Shown: positions 8,029 through 16,882 of the stretch, one piece after another
Layout of the letters: the number at the start of each line of letters is the position of its first letter
How positions within the stretch are numbered: position 1 is the stretch's first letter
Assembly: GCA_910589145.1 (NCBI GenBank)
Contig: CAJUSD010000030.1
Span: 1-41,450 of the forward strand
Reading direction: 5' to 3'
Length of the DNA stretch: 41,450 nt
DNA from: an uncultured Oscillospiraceae bacterium
GTDB taxonomy: Bacteria > Bacillota > Clostridia > Oscillospirales > Ruminococcaceae
The notes under the pieces: model-generated
The model's database searches: none
What the model was told of the DNA's origin: nothing
What the model saw: only the letters and a program-made list of their open reading frames with translations
Made by a program: the position numbers and the translations under genes

Positions 8029-8066
8029 TCCCGCCATACTGCGTCCCTCGGTTATGAATACAGGTT
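8029..8066 (+). repeat. Fragment related to the family C element
   Basis: TCTTTTTCCCGCCATACTGCG and the following ATGAATACAGGTTT resemble the interior and one end of the element at 22490-22654 read on the opposite strand. It looks like an internally deleted copy just downstream of the gene at 8068. Confidence 0.4.
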
Positions 8067-8067
8067 T

Positions 8068-8439
8068 TTAAACAGCCATCTCGTCTTCAACCCAGTTATA
8101 TTTTGGATTGCGTTCACCGGTCCGGCAGAAATGCAGGATAATGTCGCGGATTACCTCAGACTCATAACACATAAATCTTTCTTCAGGGCAGCAGTTGATG
8201 ATAAGATCAACAGGTTCATGGTTCCCACTTCCGTTATCGTAGTAAAAAATAATATCGTTATAGGAATCAATCCAGCCAATAAAAGCGGCCCTATTAGGGG
8301 AAAACTCCACCTCCATGGCAATATCACCGACAGTAAAGCAGACATGATCCCCTTCCAGAAGTTCAATAATGTCCTGTTCATCATTAATTTCTTCCCCGAA
8401 CCCTGGGGCGGTTTCTATTTCCAAATCCGGGTGCAGCAT
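8068..8439 (-). CDS. Small hypothetical protein, possibly Imm1-like immunity protein
   Basis: This 123-residue acidic protein has no signal peptide or membrane segment. I do not recognise it with certainty. The C terminus, FCRTGERNPKYNW at residues 104-116, resembles the 'xF..TG..P....W' ending of Imm1-type immunity proteins of polymorphic toxin systems. The preceding beta-rich part with FYYDNGSGNHEP fits loosely. AGGAGG lies a good distance before the ATG. It is the last of three unrecognised genes in a row (31-nt gap after the previous one). The next sequence downstream is the candidate ncRNA, whose start may share this transcript. Confidence 0.75.
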   Translation of the reverse strand: MLHPDLEIETAPGFGEEINDEQDIIELLEGDHVCFTVGDIAMEVEFSPNRAAFIGWIDSYNDIIFYYDNGSGNHEPVDLIINCCPEERFMCYESEVIRDIILHFCRTGERNPKYNWVEDEMAV

Positions 8440-8470
8440 AAAAATCCTCCTAAATGCCCAAGTAATGTTT

Positions 8471-9451
8471 TTATGAAAGGTATACGTCTTTCAGCCATGC
8501 TAAATACTCCCGCTCCAGTTCATCCGCATAGGGATCGCCGATAGCCCTTGCCGCCTCAATCCCTTTTTTGTACAGATTTCCATACCGGTTTATAGGGTTC
8601 CCGTTCTGCAATTCCGTCTTTGCCCAAGGCCATAGGTCTGCGGCGGCTCCTGGATATTGGGGGACAATTTCAAAGCAGGCTTCCAGAATATCCCCAAATA
8701 AGCGTAATCGCTTAATCTGCTGTAAATCTACTGTCTCTATCAGGGTTTTGCAGGATTGGTATGCCTTGTCATAGCTGCATATGCGCAGATAACATTGAAT
8801 TAAATCCCTGTACCCGGAAACAATCCCTTGTGCCTTTCCCTCTCCCAGCGCTTCTTTCAGCTGTTCCAGGTAAAGTAATTCATTTTCCGCATCTCTGCCG
8901 AGAAAACCGTTAAAGGAAATCAGCGTCCGGCGGTTGGAGGGATTCCATTGGGAAATCCCGCTTTTCCATTCGTCCAGCAGATCCCCCATTATGTCTTTGT
9001 ATCCCATTTCTTCGCATAAGTAAAGGCAGTCCAAAAGATCGTTGTTTTCAAACCTGCTGTTAACAGTATCGTTTGGGTCATAGCCGCAGGCGCAGTCAAA
9101 ATTGGCGTTTTTCGCCCGCTTTAATAAATCATCATATTGATTCTGAACATTATATTTTCTCAGTAATTCTGTCAATATCCGCAAAGTGTTTCCTATGCCT
9201 TGGAAGGAGTTTGTTTCCCTGTCTTTTAATTCCTCCTGAAAGAGATAAACAATCGTGTCCTCATCGTCTATCTGGAAGTAAAGAAGATAATAAGCCAACC
9301 GCAGACGATTTGTATAATTTGCGTCGTCAGTTCCCCAGCTTCCGTTCTGGAACTCTTTGTAGCAAACTGTACTGTAACTGCCTTCTTTCAGAGAGCGGTA
9401 TGTTTCCTGTTGTTCTCCTATTTTTTCTTTCAGCATGTTGATAATTGTCAT
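8471..9451 (-). CDS. Hypothetical helical protein
   Basis: A 326-residue protein I do not recognise. It appears almost entirely alpha-helical and acidic, with repeated aromatic/leucine helix patterns (RLRLAYYLLYFQ, LLDCLYLCEEMGY, GYRDLIQCYLRICSYDKAYQSCKTLIE) that suggest a TPR-like or solenoid fold. It is probably cytoplasmic, with no signal peptide or membrane helix. It starts 19 nt after the stop of the gene at 9471 and ends 31 nt before the gene at 8068, so the three are one transcription unit. One possibility, from the Imm1-like neighbour, is an immunity-type protein; this is inference only. Confidence 0.75.
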   Translation of the reverse strand: MTIINMLKEKIGEQQETYRSLKEGSYSTVCYKEFQNGSWGTDDANYTNRLRLAYYLLYFQIDDEDTIVYLFQEELKDRETNSFQGIGNTLRILTELLRKYNVQNQYDDLLKRAKNANFDCACGYDPNDTVNSRFENNDLLDCLYLCEEMGYKDIMGDLLDEWKSGISQWNPSNRRTLISFNGFLGRDAENELLYLEQLKEALGEGKAQGIVSGYRDLIQCYLRICSYDKAYQSCKTLIETVDLQQIKRLRLFGDILEACFEIVPQYPGAAADLWPWAKTELQNGNPINRYGNLYKKGIEAARAIGDPYADELEREYLAWLKDVYLS

Positions 9452-9470
9452 ATCAGTTTAGCCCCTTTCC

Positions 9471-10238
9471 TTAATATTCCAACATTTTGGCAGTGTACCC
9501 ATCCGGCAATATTGTATACTTTTGATATTCCTCCCGCAGCGCAGCAAACTGCTCCGGCTTGGCAGTAAGGGCAGTCTTTAAATCCCTTTGGATGCAACTG
9601 ATTCCTTGTTGAAAAAGCAGCGTTTTCCGAACCTCCCTATGAGCCTTTGCCAAGTCAGAACCTTTATGGGACAGCAGAGGGGGATTAATCAGGCCAACAC
9701 AGATTTCTTCCAAAATATCGGCCATATTGGCAGCCGGATAAAAATCTATTTGCAGACAGTCCTCAAAATCTTCAAAGTCTACCCGGCCCCCTGCAATTCC
9801 CACTAATGAAATCAGAAGAACTGAAGTCCATTCAATCGCCATCCATTCATAAGCACAGTGTTCCGTTTTACCAATATATTTGATATAAAAATCTCTTGGC
9901 GCGTCGTCCTCCCACATACCAACATTGTGGGCGAGCAGGCAGGCGTAAAAATCATTAGCAAAATCCTGAAAATCAAGAGGACTGATTTTTCCATAGAGGT
10001 AGTCCCACAGCAAATCCAGGGAATAGATTAAGCCGTCTGAAATGTTTTGGCTGTTGTCTGCGAGCCCCTGACGAACAGTATTGACAAACCTTTCTATAAC
10101 CAGAAGGTTTCCCAAAAGACGGGGACGGTCGTCCATACCTGCAAAAGCGGCTTCGGCGGTTTTATAGAAATTCTTTATCCATTCCTCTGCCTGTGGAGCA
10201 TTCAGAGATGAAAAATCAGCATCAAGGGTACATTTCAT
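9471..10238 (-). CDS. Hypothetical acidic protein
   Basis: A 255-residue, acidic, helix-rich, apparently cytoplasmic protein of unknown family. Notable segments are SLDLLWDYLYGKISPLDFQDFANDFYA (residues ~73-99) and HCAYEWMAIEWTSVLLISLVG, a buried-looking helix. The ATG at 10238 is preceded by GGAGGTG six bases upstream. It overlaps the end of the radical SAM gene by 17 nt, so it is translationally linked to the rnc-radical SAM unit, although its role is probably unrelated. It heads a run of three unrecognised genes. Confidence 0.75.
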   Translation of the reverse strand: MKCTLDADFSSLNAPQAEEWIKNFYKTAEAAFAGMDDRPRLLGNLLVIERFVNTVRQGLADNSQNISDGLIYSLDLLWDYLYGKISPLDFQDFANDFYACLLAHNVGMWEDDAPRDFYIKYIGKTEHCAYEWMAIEWTSVLLISLVGIAGGRVDFEDFEDCLQIDFYPAANMADILEEICVGLINPPLLSHKGSDLAKAHREVRKTLLFQQGISCIQRDLKTALTAKPEQFAALREEYQKYTILPDGYTAKMLEY

Positions 10239-11265
10239 TTATGCCACCTCCGCAAATTTTTACCTGTCCGATTGCTGTGCTGCCATCCTGAACAAATCTA
10301 ACGTGCCAGCCTTCTTTTTCCAGCAAAAGCAGATTCCCTTTTTTCTGCCCCAAGGCTTTCGAGATATCTTTAGGATTTACTGCAATCTGTATCACTTCCC
10401 TGCATCCTGTCGGAAAACAGCTTTCCAAAGCGTGTTTTTCCCGAAACAAAAACCTCCTTGCCTCGCACAATTCCCCCAGAGCAGGGTGATATCCTCCGGC
10501 GAGCATCTGTCTCTCTACTTCCTTGCTGGCATGAAGTCCGAACCGGATAACTGGAATTTGTCTTTCTTCAAAGAAATCAAGCAGCCTAGCCCCTAGGGTA
10601 ACCGTGTCCTCCAAAGCAGGCGGCGCATAGGTTCCTTTTAAAAAACGTTCTGCCAAAAGCGTCCCCTTTAAAACCACCGTGGGGTAAATGCGCATACATT
10701 GCGGCTTTAATTCTGCCAAACGTGCGGCAGTATCCAAACAGCTTTGGCTGTCCTGACCATCCAGTCCAGTCATCATTTGCAAGCCCAAAGAAAAACCATG
10801 TTGATGTATCCTCTTGGAAGCATCTGCAACCTGTGCAGCAGTATGTCCGCGAAAGTTTCTGCATAAAACCTCATCGTCCATAGACTGAGCGCCCAGTTCA
10901 ATTACCGTTACCCCATAATCCCGCAGCAAAGTTAAAACTTTATTTTCCACTGCGTCCGGTCTGGTAGAAATCCGAATTCCAGAAAACTTTCCCGCCTCTA
11001 CAAAAGGGAAGGCAGCTTGCAGCAAGGAAACCATATAACCCCGTTCAACGGCTGTAAAACTCCCGCCAAAAAAAGCAATTTCCGCTTGTTTTGCCCGCTC
11101 TCCCAAATACTCCAGTGCCTGTTGGCAAGTCTGCTGGACTTCAAACGGGGAAGGGGGCTTCTGCTGTCCTGAGATGGTTTTTTGATTACAAAAGCTGCAC
11201 TGGTTTGGGCATCCCAGATGCGGAATAAAAAATGCTACGTTGGAATGGCTGTTTTTCCCGCTCAT
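10222..11265 (-). CDS. Radical SAM protein, Elp3-like (COG1243-type)
   Basis: A 347-residue radical SAM enzyme. The cluster motif is C19-x3-C23-x2-C26 in FIPHLGCPNQCSFCNQ. It is followed by FFGGSFTAVE and STRPDAVENKVL, both typical of the Elp3-like radical SAM core, and VIELGAQSMDDEVL. It lacks the C-terminal acetyltransferase domain of Elp3. The substrate is unknown. Genes of this type commonly neighbour rnc and smc in clostridia. The start overlaps the rnc stop by 4 nt (ATGA-type), showing translational coupling, and the 3' end overlaps the next gene by 17 nt. Confidence 0.85.
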   Translation of the reverse strand: MSGKNSHSNVAFFIPHLGCPNQCSFCNQKTISGQQKPPSPFEVQQTCQQALEYLGERAKQAEIAFFGGSFTAVERGYMVSLLQAAFPFVEAGKFSGIRISTRPDAVENKVLTLLRDYGVTVIELGAQSMDDEVLCRNFRGHTAAQVADASKRIHQHGFSLGLQMMTGLDGQDSQSCLDTAARLAELKPQCMRIYPTVVLKGTLLAERFLKGTYAPPALEDTVTLGARLLDFFEERQIPVIRFGLHASKEVERQMLAGGYHPALGELCEARRFLFREKHALESCFPTGCREVIQIAVNPKDISKALGQKKGNLLLLEKEGWHVRFVQDGSTAIGQVKICGGGINEMYP

Positions 11266-11957
11266 TCTCCCATCAGCTCCAGCGCTTCCCGCGCCGCCAT
11301 TTGTTCAGCTTCCTTTTTGCTGCGGCCAACTCCAGAGCCTATTACATTGCTGTTCAGATGAACCTCTACTTTAAACCGTTTATCATGGTCAGGGCCGCTT
11401 TCGTCTACCAGGACGTATGTCACCTGTTCTTCCGGGTTTTTCTGAATGATTTCCTGGAGGGTTGTTTTATAGTCTTTATAAACCTTGCTGCCATGGTTGT
11501 CCAATTCCGGTTTCACAAAGGGAAGTACAAATTTTGCCGCAGCATCCATACCTGAATCTAAATAAATTGCGGCAATTAGCGCCTCAAACGCATCGGCAAG
11601 GATGGAAGGCCGCTGCCTCCCTCCCATTTGCTCTTCGCCTTTCCCTAGAACCAGATATTCCCCTAAGTGAATTATTTTTGCGAACTGGCACAAAGATTTT
11701 TCACAGACCAGGGAAGCGCGGATTTTCGTCAAATCCCCTTCCGGCAGATGGGAATAATGACGGAAGATATAATCAGAAACCACAATGGACAGGACAGCAT
11801 CCCCCAAAAATTCTTGTCTCTCGTTACAAACAGTACCTTTTTTAATTTCGTTGGCATATGAGGAATGGGTTAAGGCTGTGGAAAGATATTTCCGGTTTTT
11901 AAAGGCATACTTGATTTTTTGTTCCAGTTGGGACAAATCCGCATTGTTTGAGGCCAT
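11262..11957 (-). CDS. rnc: Ribonuclease III
   Basis: This double-strand-specific RNase processes rRNA precursors and structured RNAs. Its 231 residues are the normal length. The catalytic domain carries HSSYANE near residue 31, NERQEFLGDAV at 45-55 (Glu49, Asp53) and ADAFEALIAAIYLDSG at 121-136 (Asp122, Glu125). The double-stranded RNA-binding domain occupies about 158-230 and ends GVGRSKKEAEQMAAREAL. The ATG is preceded by GGGAG. Its stop overlaps the radical SAM gene. The 229 nt between it and plsX contains no acpP, which in many Firmicutes lies between plsX and rnc. Confidence 0.96.
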   Translation of the reverse strand: MASNNADLSQLEQKIKYAFKNRKYLSTALTHSSYANEIKKGTVCNERQEFLGDAVLSIVVSDYIFRHYSHLPEGDLTKIRASLVCEKSLCQFAKIIHLGEYLVLGKGEEQMGGRQRPSILADAFEALIAAIYLDSGMDAAAKFVLPFVKPELDNHGSKVYKDYKTTLQEIIQKNPEEQVTYVLVDESGPDHDKRFKVEVHLNSNVIGSGVGRSKKEAEQMAAREALELMGE

Positions 11958-12186
11958 GGCTTTGTTACTCCCTTTATTTTAAAATTCGGACAGCCGGTTT
12001 TTTGAGAGCTGCGAAGGCGCTTTTCTTCTGCGAAAGCATTTTACCCCCGCAAACGGGCTATTTTATTTTCCTTTTTTAGATTATGCTTTTCTATTTTTAG
12101 TGGGCTGAAGTATTTCGCGTTTTGAAGGTTCCGTTCAGCAGAGCTCCGCTGAACAAATCTCCTTTTATCCAATATTTATATTCGCC
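11958..12186. other. Intergenic space between plsX and rnc with a repeat hairpin
   Basis: No gene was found. The segment at about 12119-12154 (TTTGAAGGTTCCGTTCAGC followed by GAGCTCCGCTGAAC) shares its GTTCAGC/GCTGAAC hairpin and GAAGGT motif with the repeats near 7400-7670 and 30020. A second pairing, AAGGCGCTTTTC with GAAAGC, lies near 12013. I see no clear terminator or promoter. Confidence 0.5.
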
Positions 12187-13191
12187 TTAGCTTTGTGCCC
12201 GCAGATTGGCAATCGCTTTTGTCATTTCGCTTACAACGTTCTGTTTACTGCACTGAACAGCCTGTCGGATTGCATTTTTAAAAGCTTTTGCGTCGGAACT
12301 GCCATGGGCTTTAATTACCAATCCGGCAGCACCCAAAAGCGGCGCGCCGCCATATTCTTTATAGTCCATTTGCTTTTTAAAACTCATAAGCTGTTTTCTC
12401 ACACCCAAAGCGGAGAGCATGGAAACCGGCCCTCCGGTAAAAAGTGATTTCACTTCTTTACTGATAAAGGACCCCATTCCTTCAGTAAGTTTAAGAATAA
12501 CGTTCCCAGTAAACCCATCGGCAACTGCAACGTCGCACCCACCTAAAGGAATATCCCTTGGCTCAATGTTTCCAGTAAAGTGAACGGGAGCATCTTTCAA
12601 AAGTCGGTAAGCGTCCAACTGGAGCTGGGTTCCTTTTGTTTCCTCTGCACCAATATTCACAAGCCCAACTCTGGGAGAAGGGAGCCCGAAAAATTTCTGC
12701 ATATAAATACTGCCCATTACAGCAAACTGCAGGAGCATTTCAGGCCGGCAGTCAGCATTAGCTCCCGCGTCAGTCAGAAGGTAGCATCCGCCTTTGCAGG
12801 GAATAACGCTTCCAATCGTCACCCGTTTAATCCCCTTAATTCGTTTTACCAAAAAAGTAGCTCCCACAACCAAAGCGCCTGTACTTCCGGCAGAAACGAA
12901 AGCGTCTCCTTTTTTTTCAGCGAGAAGACGGCAGCCCACAGCCATAGAGCTGTCAGAAAAATCTTTTAAAAGGGCAGTTGGTTCAATGTGGATGTCCATC
13001 ACCTGGCTGGCGTGGCAGATTTCCATGTGGTCTAAGGAAACCTGATGTTCCTTTGCAGATTTTTCAATAACGTCCTTGTCGCCAGTCAGGATGATTTCTA
13101 CCCCGTCTAGTTCAGAAACAGCCAACTGGCAGCCTTTCAAGACCTCTGCTGGCGCATTGTCTCCCCCAAAAGCGTCTACAATGATTTTCAT
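12187..13191 (-). CDS. plsX: Phosphate acyltransferase PlsX
   Basis: PlsX converts acyl-ACP to acyl-phosphate, the acyl donor for PlsY in phospholipid synthesis; it is a peripheral membrane protein. Its 334 residues are standard. Landmarks are the N-terminal KIIVDAFGGDNAP, the glycine-rich SAGSTGALVVGATF near residue 101, ANADCRPEML, GLVNIGAEETKGT, and ADGFTGNVILKLTEG near 225, followed by YGGAPLLG. The start overlaps the trmFO stop by 4 nt, so the two are translationally coupled. acpP is not adjacent. Confidence 0.95.
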   Translation of the reverse strand: MKIIVDAFGGDNAPAEVLKGCQLAVSELDGVEIILTGDKDVIEKSAKEHQVSLDHMEICHASQVMDIHIEPTALLKDFSDSSMAVGCRLLAEKKGDAFVSAGSTGALVVGATFLVKRIKGIKRVTIGSVIPCKGGCYLLTDAGANADCRPEMLLQFAVMGSIYMQKFFGLPSPRVGLVNIGAEETKGTQLQLDAYRLLKDAPVHFTGNIEPRDIPLGGCDVAVADGFTGNVILKLTEGMGSFISKEVKSLFTGGPVSMLSALGVRKQLMSFKKQMDYKEYGGAPLLGAAGLVIKAHGSSDAKAFKNAIRQAVQCSKQNVVSEMTKAIANLRAQS

Positions 13192-14609
13192 GCTGTCTGT
13201 CCATCCTTTCCAGAATCCGTTCCAGTGTAACCTTCCAGGGGATTTTCAAGACCGGGCAAAAGCTTTTCTCCAGCCTGTTCCAAACATTCTTCCAATGCCC
13301 CCAAAGCCCTTTCAGCCATAAGGAGGTAGCGTTTAGACTTATCCCGTATCCGTTCCTCAAGAGGGGGGAGAATTCCCATATTGCTGCCCATAGGCTGAAA
13401 GTCCTTCACAGAGGGATCACTGACATATCCGGCCAGTGCGCCCAACATGGTCTGCTGCGGCAGCCGAATCAATTCTTTGCTGTCTAAAAGCCTTGCCAGG
13501 TTCATTCCAGCCAGAATCCCGGAAGCGGCTGATTCTATATAACCTTCTACACCAGTAATCTGTCCCGCGAAAAAAATCCGGGGTTCCTGCACCAGCTGAA
13601 ACGAATGGTTCAGCAGACGCGGACTGTCAAGAAAGGTATTCCGGTGCATCACCCCATAGCGGACAAATTCCGCTTGTTCCAACCCCGGAATCATAGAAAA
13701 GACCCGTTTTTGTTCGCCAAATTTCAGATTTGTCTGAAATCCAACCAGATTATACAGGGAACCCTCCTGGTTTTCCCTCCTGAGCTGGACAACTGCCCAA
13801 GGCCGGCGGCCTGTATGGGGATCTGTCAGCCCTACGGGTTTGAGAGGGCCGTACCGGATGGTATCCGCACCTCTCTTTGCCATAACTTCAATAGGCATAC
13901 AGCCTTCATATACAGAAGGGGATTCCTCCCTCTGGTCAAACTCATGGAGCGGGGCAGATTCTGCATGGATTAAAGCATTATAAAAGGCTTCATATTCCTC
14001 CTTGGCAAAAGGGCAGTTGATATAATCATCCTCTCCACGTCCGTACCGTGCTGCAAAAAATACCCGTTCCTGATTGATGGAGTCAAAGGAAACAATAGGG
14101 GCGGCAGCGTCATAAAAACTTAGATATCTTTTCCCAAGCTTGCGGGCAATATCTTCCGCCAGTTTGTCAGAGGTAAGGGGGCCTGTGGCAATAATCCCAT
14201 ACCCATTTTCTGGAAGGGTTTCAGCTTCGCTGGAAACAATTTCAATATTGGGATGATTTTTTATTTTTTCTGTCACTGCATCGGAAAAGCGGAAGCGATC
14301 CACTGCCAGTGCTCCTCCTGCCGCTACGCTGGTTTCCATCGCACATCGTACCACAAGCGACCCCATACGTGCCATTTCATGTTTCAGCAATCCGGCGGCG
14401 GAACCAAGACGGGATGCTTTCAAAGAATTGGAACAAACCAGTTCGGCAAATCCGGGATACGTATGGGCAGGGCTGTAATGGTCAGGCTTCATCTCCCACA
14501 GGCGTACATGAATCCCCCGGCAGGCTAACTGCCAGGCGGCTTCACATCCTGCAAGCCCTGCGCCGAGAACCCAAACGGTTTTTCTCCTGCCTCCCATTTC
14601 TCCCGTCAT
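13188..14609 (-). CDS. trmFO: tRNA (uracil-54) methyltransferase TrmFO, folate- and FAD-dependent
   Basis: This enzyme makes 5-methyluridine at position 54 of tRNA using methylene-tetrahydrofolate and FAD (the 'Gid' family). The N-terminal FAD dinucleotide motif VLGAGLAGCEAAWQLA is at about residues 14-29, followed by EMKPDHYSPAH and the LVCSNSLKA segment typical of TrmFO. Later landmarks are GPLKPVGLTDP, QLRRENQEGSLYNLVGFQT, and FAGQITGVEGYIESAASG near residue 350. Its 473 residues are slightly longer than the usual ~435-445 because of a C-terminal tail. It overlaps topA upstream and plsX downstream by 4 nt each. The order topA-trmFO is conserved in Firmicutes. Confidence 0.95.
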   Translation of the reverse strand: MTGEMGGRRKTVWVLGAGLAGCEAAWQLACRGIHVRLWEMKPDHYSPAHTYPGFAELVCSNSLKASRLGSAAGLLKHEMARMGSLVVRCAMETSVAAGGALAVDRFRFSDAVTEKIKNHPNIEIVSSEAETLPENGYGIIATGPLTSDKLAEDIARKLGKRYLSFYDAAAPIVSFDSINQERVFFAARYGRGEDDYINCPFAKEEYEAFYNALIHAESAPLHEFDQREESPSVYEGCMPIEVMAKRGADTIRYGPLKPVGLTDPHTGRRPWAVVQLRRENQEGSLYNLVGFQTNLKFGEQKRVFSMIPGLEQAEFVRYGVMHRNTFLDSPRLLNHSFQLVQEPRIFFAGQITGVEGYIESAASGILAGMNLARLLDSKELIRLPQQTMLGALAGYVSDPSVKDFQPMGSNMGILPPLEERIRDKSKRYLLMAERALGALEECLEQAGEKLLPGLENPLEGYTGTDSGKDGQTA

Positions 14610-16693
14610 TCGTCTTTCAGGCTCCTTTCATAGCTGCATTTCTCATTGGCACAGTACAGTTTGGCATTGCGCCCTTTTTTATGCAGCAGGCTTCCGCCGC
14701 ATTTGGGGCAGGTATCAGGGACCGGCTCATCCCATGTCATAAATTCACACTCTGGATATTTTTCACATCCATAGAAAGTTTTCCCGTTTTTAGAGCGTTT
14801 TACAACGATTTTCCCGCCGCAGCGAGGACAGATCCCATCGGTTTTTTTGACGATTTTCTTGGTGTTTTTACATTCCGGGAATCCAGGACAGGCCAGGAAT
14901 TTTCCAAAACGTCCAGACTTCACCACCATTTTCCGTCCGCACAGTTCACATACTTCGTCGGTTTCTTCCTCTGGGAGCTTGATTTTAATGCCGTCATCCA
15001 GTTCCTTTTGTGCCTTTTCCAAAGTTACAGCAAAATCTTTATAAAACGAATCTAACGTTTTTACCCAGTTCTGCTTTCCTTCTTCCACCTTATCCAGATC
15101 TTTTTCCATTTTTGCGGTAAAGCTTACATCCACAATATTTTTAAAGTTATCGGACATCAGGCGGTTGACTACCTCCCCTAAATAGGTAGGCTTTAAAGAT
15201 TTTTGCTCCCGTTCCACATATTCCCGCTGAAGGATAACGGAAATTGTCGGGGCATAGGTGCTGGGACGGCCTATGCCGTTTTCCTCCAAAGACTTGATTA
15301 GCGACGCTTCTGTATATCTGGGTGGAGGCTGGGTAAAATGCTGCGCTGGATCAATGGATTTTACCTTTAAAACGTCGTCTTTCTGGATAGGGGGGAGCAT
15401 TCCGCTTTCTTCTTCCGCTTCATCCTTGCTTTCTTCATATAAAACAGTATATCCGTCAAATTTGACCGAATATCCAGAAGCTTTAAAGTTGTATCCTCCT
15501 GCGTCAATGTCCACGCTTACAGTGTCTAACAGGGCAGGAGCCATCTGGCTGGCAATAAATCTTTCCCATACCAGCTTATACAGCTTATATTGATCGGGGG
15601 TAAGGCTTTCCTTTACCTTATCAGGGGAAAGATCGGGCATTGTGGGACGAATGGCTTCATGGGCATCCTGTGCGTTTCCCTTTGATTTATATACCTTTGG
15701 GGTTGCTGGAAGGTAGTTTTTCCCATATTTTCCTTCAATGTACGCGGCAGCCTGCTGCTGGGCTTCCGCCGAAATCCGCAGGGAATCGGTTCTCATGTAG
15801 GTAATCAAACCGACTGCCCCCATTCCTTCAATTTCAACGCCCTCGTATAGTTCCTGAGCAGCCTTCATGGTGCGGCGGGCCTGGAAACCCAGTTTACGGG
15901 AAGCTTCCTGCTGCAAAGTGGAAGTAGTAAAGGGCGGGGCAGGGGATTTTTTGCGAACGCCTTTTTTCACATTCGTGACAATAAAATCTTTCCCTTGAAG
16001 CGCATCAACTATCTGGGCGGCTTCCTGCTCGTTGTGCAGATCCATTTTAACGCCGTCTTTGCCATAAAAGTGGGCAATAAACGCTTTTCGAGAGTTTTTT
16101 CCTATCACTTTTGTATCAATTGTCCAATATTCCTCTGGCACGAAGCTGCGGATTTCATTTTCCCGGTTTACGACTAGGCTTAACGCAACCGATTGAACCC
16201 GTCCGGCAGATAAACCCCTCTTAATTTTTTTCCACAGGAGCGGGCTTAACTTATATCCCACAATCCGATCTAAAATCCGTCGGGCCTGCTGTGCATTGAC
16301 CAAATCCAGATTGATCTGTCGGGGGTGGGACATACCATAGGTAATGCCGGTTTTTGTAATTTCATTAAAAGTAATGCGGTTTGATTTTTGGATATCAAGC
16401 TTTAAAAGATGTGCTAAATGCCAAGAAATGGCCTCGCCTTCGCGGTCAGGGTCAGTTGCAAGGAAAATCTCATCCGCCTTTTTAGCGGCGGTCTTCAATT
16501 CCCGGACGGTTTTTTCCTTTCCGCGCATGGCAATATACTGTGGGGTAAAACCATTTTCAATATCCACTCCCAGTTTACTTTTAGGCAGATCACGGACATG
16601 CCCCATAGACGCGATCACTTCATAACCGCTGCCAAGGTATTTTTTTATCGTTTTCGCCTTTGCGGGAGATTCCACAATCACGAGTTTTGACAT
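14606..16693 (-). CDS. topA: DNA topoisomerase I
   Basis: This type IA topoisomerase relaxes negative supercoils. Its 695 residues fit the Firmicutes form. The TOPRIM domain starts at LVIVESPAKAKTIKKYLG and carries the metal site D81-x-D83-x-E85 (ATDPDREGEAIS). The catalytic tyrosine is Tyr299 in GLITYMRTDS. The C-terminal part has three Cys4 zinc ribbons (CELCG...CPGFPEC, CPRCG...CEKYPEC, CPKCG...CANEKC). The start lies 189 nt after the dprA stop, and the stop overlaps trmFO. The intergenic space upstream shows no clear terminator, so dprA and topA may be read together. Confidence 0.97.
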   Translation of the reverse strand: MSKLVIVESPAKAKTIKKYLGSGYEVIASMGHVRDLPKSKLGVDIENGFTPQYIAMRGKEKTVRELKTAAKKADEIFLATDPDREGEAISWHLAHLLKLDIQKSNRITFNEITKTGITYGMSHPRQINLDLVNAQQARRILDRIVGYKLSPLLWKKIKRGLSAGRVQSVALSLVVNRENEIRSFVPEEYWTIDTKVIGKNSRKAFIAHFYGKDGVKMDLHNEQEAAQIVDALQGKDFIVTNVKKGVRKKSPAPPFTTSTLQQEASRKLGFQARRTMKAAQELYEGVEIEGMGAVGLITYMRTDSLRISAEAQQQAAAYIEGKYGKNYLPATPKVYKSKGNAQDAHEAIRPTMPDLSPDKVKESLTPDQYKLYKLVWERFIASQMAPALLDTVSVDIDAGGYNFKASGYSVKFDGYTVLYEESKDEAEEESGMLPPIQKDDVLKVKSIDPAQHFTQPPPRYTEASLIKSLEENGIGRPSTYAPTISVILQREYVEREQKSLKPTYLGEVVNRLMSDNFKNIVDVSFTAKMEKDLDKVEEGKQNWVKTLDSFYKDFAVTLEKAQKELDDGIKIKLPEEETDEVCELCGRKMVVKSGRFGKFLACPGFPECKNTKKIVKKTDGICPRCGGKIVVKRSKNGKTFYGCEKYPECEFMTWDEPVPDTCPKCGGSLLHKKGRNAKLYCANEKCSYERSLKDE

Positions 16694-16882
16694 TGACTAT
16701 CACCTGTAATTCTTCATATTCTTGTTTGGTTCCATCCACTTGCAGCAGGAAGGGGAAGAACAAATTTTGTGGGTTTTTATATGAGTGAAGGATACGTCTT
16801 TCGCTTCCCATCAGTTCTTTCTATTCTAACGCCTTTTTAAGTAAATATGCAAGTGTTTTTTCAGACATATACTAAATCATTA

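Noticed and set aside
7741..8030. 6S RNA, tmRNA, RNase P RNA or SRP RNA
   Set aside because: The segment is multibranched rather than one long irregular hairpin, and lacks the conserved tmRNA ends, the RNase P core and the SRP tetraloop motif.
7410..8057. Frames of 73-114 residues across the repeat and ncRNA region on both strands
   Set aside because: They lie over inverted repeats and RNA helices, lack ribosome sites and have compositions dictated by tandem and palindromic DNA.
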